A stretch of 64,000 nt of DNA from NCBI RefSeq assembly GCF_002879535.1, contig NZ_PNOT02000032.1, positions 61,746 through 125,745 on the forward strand, read 5' to 3'. The notes beneath the pieces were generated by a model. It was not told where the DNA came from and made no database searches. It saw only the letters and a program-made list of their open reading frames with translations. Shown here in pieces: positions 58,123-64,000 of this stretch. A program made the translations under genes and the position numbers. This DNA is from Mesorhizobium intechi (GTDB lineage: Bacteria > Pseudomonadota > Alphaproteobacteria > Rhizobiales > Rhizobiaceae). Every line of letters begins with the position of its first letter. The stretch's first letter is position 1.

Positions 58123-58779
58123 TCAAGCAAAGCGCCAGACGGTGGTGCGCTTGACCAGGGCATCCTCCAACGCCCGCGTGACTTCCACCTGATAGACCGC
58201 CAGCGGTTCCAGCCGCGATTTCGGCAGATAGGACCGGCCGGGATCGCCGACGAAGATCTCGGCACCGCGCGCCTTGAGTGTCGCAAACCACGGCATCAGG
58301 CGGTCGGCGAAGGATTTGTCATAGAAAACGTCACCGGCGAGCACCACGTCCCAGCCAGCGTCGGTGCCGATGCAATCCGTGCCGAGGAAGTCGATCCCGA
58401 CGCCATTGGCCTCGCTGTTGAGGCGGATCGCCGTGGCGCAAAACGGGTCGATGTCGGCGGCGACAATTGTGGCAGCGTCCGCCTTGGCGGCGGCGATGGC
58501 GACAAGGCCGGAGCCCGAGGCGAAGTCGAGCACGCGCTTGCCCCGCACCGTGTCGGGATTGTCCAGGACATAGCGGGCGAGGCCCTGGCCGCCGGCCCAG
58601 GCAAAGGCCCAGAAGGGCGGCGGCAGGCCGATCTCGACCAGTTCGTCCTCGGTGCGCTGCCAAAGATCGTGCGCTTCATCGGCCAGATGCAGCACGATCT
58701 CCGGCACATGCGGCGGCGCCATCAGCGCCGTGTTGTCGAGGATGAATTGCTTGGCGCTGTGCGGAGTGAGCGCAGTCAC
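58123..58779 (-). CDS. class I SAM methyltransferase, ETFB-lysine-methyltransferase/PrmA-like
   Basis: 218 aa. PPPFWAFAWAGGQGLARYVL and motif I RVLDFASGSGLVAIAAAK are typical of the lysine protein methyltransferase group around METTL20 and PrmA. VVAADIDPFCATAIRLNSEA forms motif II, and VVLAGDVFYDKSFADRL follows. The start is GTG at 58779 inside the EVE stop (GTGA), reached by translational coupling. A longer in-frame start inside the EVE gene was rejected. Confidence 0.82.
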   Translation of the reverse strand: MTALTPHSAKQFILDNTALMAPPHVPEIVLHLADEAHDLWQRTEDELVEIGLPPPFWAFAWAGGQGLARYVLDNPDTVRGKRVLDFASGSGLVAIAAAKADAATIVAADIDPFCATAIRLNSEANGVGIDFLGTDCIGTDAGWDVVLAGDVFYDKSFADRLMPWFATLKARGAEIFVGDPGRSYLPKSRLEPLAVYQVEVTRALEDALVKRTTVWRFA

Positions 58780-59201
58780 GGAGCAGGCGTCAGGCCGCCC
58801 ATGCGGCAGACTTCCTTCCATTCGGCCGGGGTCACGGGCTGCACGGAAAGCCGGCCAAGCCGCACCAGCGCCATCTCGGCAAGCTTCGGATTGGCTTTTA
58901 CCTGTTCCAGCGTCGGCGGGTTCGGCACATCGCGAACCGCGCGGATGTCCACGCATTCCCAGCGCGGATCGTCCGACGTGGTGTCGGGGTGGGCCAGCGC
59001 GCAGACTTCGGCGATGCCGACGATGTTGAGCCCTTCATTGGAATGGTAGAAGAAACCGAGATCGCCGATCTGCATGGCCTTCATGTTGTTGCGGGCGGCG
59101 TAATTGCGCACGCCGTCCCATTGCGTGCCGGCCTTGCCCTTGGCCTTCAACGCCTCGAAGGAGAAAACCGAGGGTTCGGATTTGAACAGCCAGTAGTTCA
59201 T
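58776..59201 (-). CDS. EVE-domain protein (THYN1-like)
   Basis: 141 aa. MNYWLFKSEPSVFSFEAL, DGVRNYAARNNMKAM and GFFYHSNEGLNIVGIAEV are hallmark EVE/PUA-like residues, a domain that binds modified bases in DNA or RNA. Common in this gene order in Rhizobiales. Its stop overlaps the methyltransferase start by four bases. Confidence 0.93.
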   Translation of the reverse strand: MNYWLFKSEPSVFSFEALKAKGKAGTQWDGVRNYAARNNMKAMQIGDLGFFYHSNEGLNIVGIAEVCALAHPDTTSDDPRWECVDIRAVRDVPNPPTLEQVKANPKLAEMALVRLGRLSVQPVTPAEWKEVCRMGGLTPAP

Positions 59202-59239
59202 GTTTCTCCTCCGTGCGATACAGGTGCGGGCAACCGGAA

Positions 59240-59536
59240 TTAACTAGCCGCCGGCTTGTTGAACGTCCAGTTCCACGCGCGGATTTCGACGCTTTCGAAC
59301 AGACCCGCCTTGGCATAGGGGTCGGCGGCCGACAAGGCTTGCGCCGCGGCCAGATCAGGCGCCTCGACGACCACGAGACTGCCATTGGGCTTGCCGTCGG
59401 CATTGAGGAACGGACCGGCGAAGGCCAGTTTCTTGTCCGCATTCAGCCCTTCGAGAAAGGCGACATGCTCGGGCCGCGTGTCGAGGCGCACCTGCAGGCT
59501 TCCCGGCTTGTCCTTGCAAACAAAAGCAAACAGCAT
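59240..59536 (-). CDS. YciI family protein
   Basis: 98 aa. MLFAFVCKDKPGSLQVR, LAFAGPFLNADGKPNGSLVV and LAAAQALSAADPYAKAGLFE show the YciI fold; the family's catalytic His/Asp pair is expected in ARPEHVAFLE-like TRPEHVAFLE here. Function is not established for most members. Middle of the tsaD-gpsA cluster. Confidence 0.93.
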   Translation of the reverse strand: MLFAFVCKDKPGSLQVRLDTRPEHVAFLEGLNADKKLAFAGPFLNADGKPNGSLVVVEAPDLAAAQALSAADPYAKAGLFESVEIRAWNWTFNKPAAS

Positions 59537-59572
59537 GGTCTTTCTCCTGGTCCTGGATTTCGGGTTGGGGGA

Positions 59573-60604
59573 TCAATCGTTGGTTTCGGTCTTCAGCGGC
59601 CGGGTCATCAAGGCCGTCACGGCCTGGCGGATGGTGATGGCGCCGTCCAGTATGGCCGCCACGGCGGTGATGATCGGCGCCTCGATGCCGCGTTCAGCCG
59701 CGATGCGGGCGGCGATCGCCGCCGTCGGCACGCCCTCGGCCAGCGCCAGTCCGGCAAGCGTCTTACCTTGCCCGAGCGCCAGCCCGTAGGCGAAGTTGCG
59801 CGATTGGGCCGACGAGCAGGTCAGCAGCAGGTCGCCGAGGCCGGAAAGCCCCATCAAGGTCTCGGGCCTGGCGCCGAAGGCGGCACCGATGCGGCGCAGT
59901 TCGACGAAGCCGCGCGTCACCATGGCGGCCTGGGCGCTGGCGCCAAGCCCGGCGCCGGTGATGGCGCCCGCGGCAATGGCAAAGACATTCTTCAAGGCGC
60001 CGCCGATCTCGACGCCGATCAGGTCGTCGCTCGAATAGCAACGCAGGTTTTCGGCGGAAAAGCGGACGGCAAGGTCGGCCGCCAGCGCCTCGTCACGGGC
60101 GGCGACCACGACCGCTGTCGGCAGGCCGCGGGCGACATCGGTTGCGAAGCTCGGGCCGGACAGCGCGGCGACCGGATTTCGCGGCAGGATTTCCTCGACA
60201 ATTGCCGACAGCAAGGCGCCGGTGTCGCGCTCGATGCCCTTGGCGCAGAGGACAAGCGGGATGCCGCCCGGCATATGGTCCCTCGCCGCCGCCAGCGTCG
60301 CCCGCAGCGACTGCGCGGGCGTCACCGCCAGCACGCAGTCGGCCCCGGAGAGCGCCGTCGCAATGTCTGTTGTGGCCTCGATGCCGGGGGCAAAGGCGAT
60401 GCCGGGCAGGTAGCGTGGATTCTGGCCTTGGCCGATCGCGGCCACGGTTTCCGGATCGCGCGCGAACAGCCGCACCTGATGGCCGGCGCGCAGCATGGCC
60501 AGCGCCAGCGCCGTGCCCCAGGCGCCGCCGCCCAGCACGGCGACCTGCCAGCGGCCTTTACCGGGATTGCCGACGCCTTGGCCGCTCACCGCTTCACCCG
60601 TCAT
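59573..60604 (-). CDS. gpsA: NAD(P)-dependent glycerol-3-phosphate dehydrogenase
   Basis: 343 aa. [23 protein letters not shown] motif. [41 protein letters not shown] and [17 protein letters not shown] carry catalytic Lys/Asp. Makes sn-glycerol-3-phosphate for phospholipids. The ATG overlaps the tsaD stop by four bases; longer upstream frames were rejected. Confidence 0.95.
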   Translation of the reverse strand: MTGEAVSGQGVGNPGKGRWQVAVLGGGAWGTALALAMLRAGHQVRLFARDPETVAAIGQGQNPRYLPGIAFAPGIEATTDIATALSGADCVLAVTPAQSLRATLAAARDHMPGGIPLVLCAKGIERDTGALLSAIVEEILPRNPVAALSGPSFATDVARGLPTAVVVAARDEALAADLAVRFSAENLRCYSSDDLIGVEIGGALKNVFAIAAGAITGAGLGASAQAAMVTRGFVELRRIGAAFGARPETLMGLSGLGDLLLTCSSAQSRNFAYGLALGQGKTLAGLALAEGVPTAAIAARIAAERGIEAPIITAVAAILDGAITIRQAVTALMTRPLKTETND

Positions 60605-61689
60605 GCCTTGGCTCCGCGCCGGCCGGAACCGACCATCGGCGCCGAGATGCTGTCGAGCGGCCAGCGCGAGCGGGGCACGAAATCGAAGCCGTTCTCCCGC
60701 GCCATGCCTTCCCGCAGCCGTTCGATGCCGGCCCAGGCGATCATCGCAGCATTGTCGGTGCACAGTTTCAGCGGCGGCGCGACGAAGGTGAACCCGGTCT
60801 CGGCGCAGAGCCGTTCCAGCGTCGTCTTGATGGTGCGGTTGGCGGCGACGCCACCGGCAACCACCAGCGCCGGGTTTTTCGTGCCGGGAAATGTCTGGCT
60901 GAACCGCGCCAGCGCGCGCGAAACGCGGTCGGCCAGCGCATCGGCGACCGCCGCCTGGAACGAGGCGCAGATGTCGGCGACGTCCTGGTCGCTCAGCGGC
61001 TCGATCGCGGTCGCCGCCTGGCGCACGGCGGTCTTCAAGCCGGAGAAGGAGAAGTCGGGCTGCGCCGAACCCTTCATCGGACGGGGAAAGGCAAAGCGCG
61101 AGGCGTCACCTGATAGAGCCGCCGTCTCGACATTCGGTCCGCCGGGATAGGGCAGGCCGAGCATCTTGGCGGTCTTGTCGAAGGCTTCGCCGAGCGCGTC
61201 GTCTATGGTGGTGGCCCAGCGCTGATAGTCGCCGACGCCGCGCACCGCCAGGATCTGCGTGTGGCCGCCGGAGACCAGCAGCAGCAGATAGGGGAATTCG
61301 AGCCCATCGGTCAGCCGCGCCGTCAGGGCATGGCCTTCGAGGTGGTTGACGGCGATCAGCGGCTTGCCGGCGGCGGCGGCGATCGCCTTGGCCGTCATCA
61401 GCCCGACGATCAGGCCGCCGACCAGGCCGGGGCCGGCGGTGGCGGCGATGGCATCGATATCGGCAAGGGCCGTGCCCGAATCGGCCAGCGCGGCCTCGAC
61501 GATGCCGTCCAGCGCCTCGACATGCGCGCGGGCGGCGATCTCGGGCACGACACCGCCAAAGGCGGCATGCTCCTCGATCTGGGAAAGCACGATGTTGGAC
61601 AGGATTTTCGGCGCGGCATCGCCCTCCAGCGCCACCACGCTGGCGGCGGTCTCGTCGCAACTCGTCTCAATGCCCAGAACGCGGATCAA
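60601..61689 (-). CDS. tsaD: tRNA N6-adenosine threonylcarbamoyltransferase
   Basis: 362 aa. ASKHA/TsaD fold: [18 protein letters not shown] at the start, metal-binding histidines in [11 protein letters not shown], and ATP-binding [17 protein letters not shown]. Transfers threonylcarbamoyl to A37. TTG start. Divergent from hemC by 100 bases. Its product modification is the substrate of MtaB. Confidence 0.95.
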   Translation of the reverse strand: MIRVLGIETSCDETAASVVALEGDAAPKILSNIVLSQIEEHAAFGGVVPEIAARAHVEALDGIVEAALADSGTALADIDAIAATAGPGLVGGLIVGLMTAKAIAAAAGKPLIAVNHLEGHALTARLTDGLEFPYLLLLVSGGHTQILAVRGVGDYQRWATTIDDALGEAFDKTAKMLGLPYPGGPNVETAALSGDASRFAFPRPMKGSAQPDFSFSGLKTAVRQAATAIEPLSDQDVADICASFQAAVADALADRVSRALARFSQTFPGTKNPALVVAGGVAANRTIKTTLERLCAETGFTFVAPPLKLCTDNAAMIAWAGIERLREGMARENGFDFVPRSRWPLDSISAPMVGSGRRGAKA

Positions 61690-61789
61690 TTCGTCGCTAT
61701 CCCAAGTGATTGTGTCGCCAGGCGTTCCCCTTTAGGGAGAATGCCGGAAAGGCAAAGCCAGCCCGGGGGGTTATCACGGACCGCGCGTC

Positions 61790-62716
61790 ATGCAAACAAT
61801 CTTGAAAATCGGAACACGCGGCAGCCCGCTGGCGTTGGCCCAGGCGCATGAAACACGGGCGCGGCTGATGGCCGCGCATGGCCTGCCGGCGGGAGCCTTC
61901 GAGGTTGTCGTCATCTCGACCAGCGGCGACCGCATCCAGGACCGGCCACTGTCGGAAGCCGGTGGCAAGGGCCTGTTCACCAAGGAAATCGAGGAGGCGC
62001 TGCTCGCCGGCGCGATCGACATCGCCGTGCATTCGTCGAAAGACATGCCGACACGATTGCCGGACGGTCTGGAGCTCAGCGCATTCCTGCCGCGTGAGGA
62101 CGCGCGCGACGCCTTTGTCGGCAAGGCGGTAAAGACGATCGCCGAGCTGCCGCGCGGGGCCAAGGTCGGCTCGTCGTCGCTCAGGCGGCAGGCGCTGATC
62201 CGCCGCATGCGGCCGGATCTCGACGTGGTGATGTTCCGCGGCAATGTGCAGACGCGGCTGCGCAAGCTCGACGAAGGCGTCGCCGCCGGCACCATCCTCG
62301 CCTGTGCCGGGCTGAAGCGGCTGGGCCTGGAACATGTCGCCACCGACTTGATGCCGCTCGACATTTTTCCGCCCGCGCCCGGGCAGGGTGCCATCGGCAT
62401 CGAGGCGCGCATCGGCGATCGCGCTGTCGAAAAGATGCTGGTCGCCATCCATGATGTGCCGACGGGGCAGGCGCTGGCTTGCGAACGCGCCTTCCTGGCG
62501 GCGCTCGACGGCTCCTGCCGTACGCCGATCGCCGGCCATGCGACGATCGAGGCCGGAAATCTTTCTTTCGCCGGGCTGATCATCTCACCCGACGGCACAC
62601 AGTCGCATACGGTCGACATGGAGGGACCGGCACAGGATGCCGCCCGTGTTGGCGATGAGGCCGCGCGGACGGTGCGTGCCAAGGCCGGCGAAAAGTTCTT
62701 CGACGGCTGGCTCTGA
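61790..62716 (+). CDS. hemC: porphobilinogen deaminase
   Basis: 308 aa. [16 protein letters not shown] start. Catalytic Asp in [15 protein letters not shown]. Dipyrromethane cofactor Cys in [14 protein letters not shown]. Builds hydroxymethylbilane in haem/tetrapyrrole synthesis. No strong ribosome site. hemD begins two bases after the stop. Confidence 0.96.
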   Translation: MQTILKIGTRGSPLALAQAHETRARLMAAHGLPAGAFEVVVISTSGDRIQDRPLSEAGGKGLFTKEIEEALLAGAIDIAVHSSKDMPTRLPDGLELSAFLPREDARDAFVGKAVKTIAELPRGAKVGSSSLRRQALIRRMRPDLDVVMFRGNVQTRLRKLDEGVAAGTILACAGLKRLGLEHVATDLMPLDIFPPAPGQGAIGIEARIGDRAVEKMLVAIHDVPTGQALACERAFLAALDGSCRTPIAGHATIEAGNLSFAGLIISPDGTQSHTVDMEGPAQDAARVGDEAARTVRAKAGEKFFDGWL

Positions 62717-62718
62717 CC

Positions 62719-63435
62719 ATGCTTCGCGTCCTGGTGACCAGACCGGAACCGGGCGCATCGCGCACGGCGCGGCGGCTTCAGGACGCGGGATTCCAGCCGG
62801 TCGTTCTGCCTTTGACCGAAACGGTGGCTTTGCCTGCCGATGCGGGGTTCGTCACCGGCGATGCCGTCGCGGTTGCCGTTACCAGCGCCAATGCCGTGCG
62901 CCATGCCCCGAAAAAGGTCATCGCGGCGCTTGCCGCCCGGCCTTGCCATGCCGTGGGTGCCAGGACCGCCGAAGCGGCGCGCAAGATGGGGTTTTCCTCC
63001 ATCATTGAAGGCTCTGGCGATGCCGAGGCGCTGGCCGACGCAATCGCGGCGGCGTTTCCCGGCAAGGCAATCACCTATCTCTGCGGACGCGTGCGTTTTC
63101 CGATGTTCGAACAGCGGTTGGAAGCGGCTGGGGTCCTGGTCCGCACCGTGGAGACGTATGATACGCTCCCGGTGCCGTATTGCGACGAGACCATCCTTGC
63201 GCTGCTGTCCGGCCAACCGGTCGATGCGGTGCTGCTCTACTCGGCCAAGGCGGCCGTCTTGATGCAGGCCTTGATCAAACGGCCTGCCCTGCAGGAGGCT
63301 TTTCAGAAAACGCGGTTTATCGCGCTCTCCGCACGCATAGCCGACGCTTTCGGCGATGGCGCCGCAAAAGCCATCCGCATTGCCGCACAGCCCGACGAGG
63401 AGGCGCTGCTGGCACTTTTGCGGGTTCTGCCCTGA
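62719..63435 (+). CDS. hemD: uroporphyrinogen-III synthase
   Basis: 238 aa. RVLVTRPEPGASRTARRLQ is the poorly conserved but recognisable HemD start. FQPVVLPLTETVALP and VAVTSANAVRHAPK follow. Catalyses cyclisation and inversion of ring D. Two bases after hemC, so surely co-transcribed. Confidence 0.92.
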   Translation: MLRVLVTRPEPGASRTARRLQDAGFQPVVLPLTETVALPADAGFVTGDAVAVAVTSANAVRHAPKKVIAALAARPCHAVGARTAEAARKMGFSSIIEGSGDAEALADAIAAAFPGKAITYLCGRVRFPMFEQRLEAAGVLVRTVETYDTLPVPYCDETILALLSGQPVDAVLLYSAKAAVLMQALIKRPALQEAFQKTRFIALSARIADAFGDGAAKAIRIAAQPDEEALLALLRVLP

Positions 63436-63545
63436 GCCGCGTCATCACACCGCCCCTTTTCACCGCTTGGTGATGTGCTAGACCCTTTCTGAACCATCAC
63501 GCGCCGGCAGGCGTTGAGAGGAAGCGAATTTTGCGGAGCCCAGGC

Positions 63546-64000
63546 ATGGTCAAGACGCCGAAGATGCGACACTCGAAAAGCCGCCGCGAGCCGGTGACCA
63601 TCGATCTCGAGCCCGGTGCCGTTTCCCGCATCGTCGACGAGGATGCCGCCAAGGCAGCGGCCGAGACAGGCGAGGCGAAGGCTGAAGAAGCCGCTGATGC
63701 CTCGCAGCCGGTGGCTCCCGAAGAGCCGGTGCATGCCGACCAGACCGATCTCGAACCCTGGGAGCATGCCGATGGCGTGGGGCGGGCCGGGACCGAGCCG
63801 TCGGCGGAGGCCAAGGCCGTCGAGCCGGAGATGCCGTATCCCGGCGCGGATGCGCCAGCCGACCGCACCGCCGCCTCCGACTATAATTTCGAGGATGCGT
63901 CGGCCAAGCGCACCGACGACAGCAAGGCAAAAACCCAGACGCGGGACGAAAAGACGGCGCCGCCAGCTGCCGCGGCAAGGCGTGGCGGCCTGAACGGCAT
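63546..64000 (+). CDS. COG4223/mitofilin-like membrane protein, 5' part only
   Basis: The ATG with GGAG seven bases upstream opens a frame running to the window end (about 151 codons, no stop). The N-terminus is a disordered acidic, Ala/Pro-rich region: SRREPVTIDLEPGAV, EAKAEEAADASQPVAPEEP, SDYNFEDASAKR. It then reaches AARRGGLNGI, where a membrane helix would be expected. This layout and the hemC-hemD position fit the Rhizobiales mitofilin-like COG4223 protein usually followed by hemY. C-terminal part not visible. Confidence 0.75.
   Translation, partial: MVKTPKMRHSKSRREPVTIDLEPGAVSRIVDEDAAKAAAETGEAKAEEAADASQPVAPEEPVHADQTDLEPWEHADGVGRAGTEPSAEAKAVEPEMPYPGADAPADRTAASDYNFEDASAKRTDDSKAKTQTRDEKTAPPAAAARRGGLNG

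Overview
The window is 64 kb of high-GC chromosomal DNA from an alphaproteobacterium of the Hyphomicrobiales (Rhizobiales). It is most likely Mesorhizobium or a close Phyllobacteriaceae relative. Support comes from the mdh-sucCDAB-lpdA operon, the Brucella-type Omp19 lipoprotein, the LeuC/RplS/TrmD neighbourhood, a CenR-like response regulator, and intergenic palindromes of the kind common in rhizobia. This assignment is inferred from gene content and recalled family sequences, not from a search. No tRNA, rRNA, CRISPR array, insertion sequence or prophage was seen, and no symbiosis genes. It reads as core chromosome. Layout from the left: a minus-strand block (mtaB, dapF, a DUF1328 peptide, a secreted protein, a metallo-beta-lactamase-fold hydrolase); omp19 and zapE; the malate dehydrogenase / succinyl-CoA synthetase / 2-oxoglutarate dehydrogenase operon (7.1-18.5 kb), interrupted by five extra genes; a TraB-like protein and xerC on the minus strand; rimM-trmD, a microprotein, membrane proteins and rplS (21.3-25 kb); the peroxide module ohr-ohrR; an ABC binding protein and permease without an ATPase; leuC; two adjacent diguanylate cyclases; an MliC-like lipoprotein. 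The succinate dehydrogenase operon sdhCDA-DUF3052-sdhB follows at 34.6-38.5 kb. The second half holds an OpgB-like phosphoglycerol transferase, yceH, OsmC, YCII and GFA-family proteins, a UbiH-family hydroxylase divergent from tesB, glnK-amtB behind a sigma-54 promoter, a small secreted protein surrounded by strong RNA hairpins, ftsK, lolA, xthA, a cNMP-binding protein, a CenR-like regulator divergent from an L,D-transpeptidase, DUF1127 divergent from a LysR regulator, and the overlapping minus-strand cluster tsaD-gpsA-yciI-EVE-methyltransferase. That cluster is divergent from hemC-hemD and a partial mitofilin-like gene. Functionally, most of the TCA cycle between 2-oxoglutarate and oxaloacetate is encoded here (sucAB-lpdA, sucCD, sdhCDAB, mdh; fumarase is absent). 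The two tRNA-A37 enzymes TsaD (t6A) and MtaB (ms2t6A) lie at opposite ends of the window. Envelope functions are frequent (Omp19, MliC-like, OpgB-like, LolA, L,D-transpeptidase). No single locus clearly forms a new defence or biosynthetic system. The most notable features are unexplained small genes translationally coupled to, or inserted in, core operons, and structured non-coding DNA.
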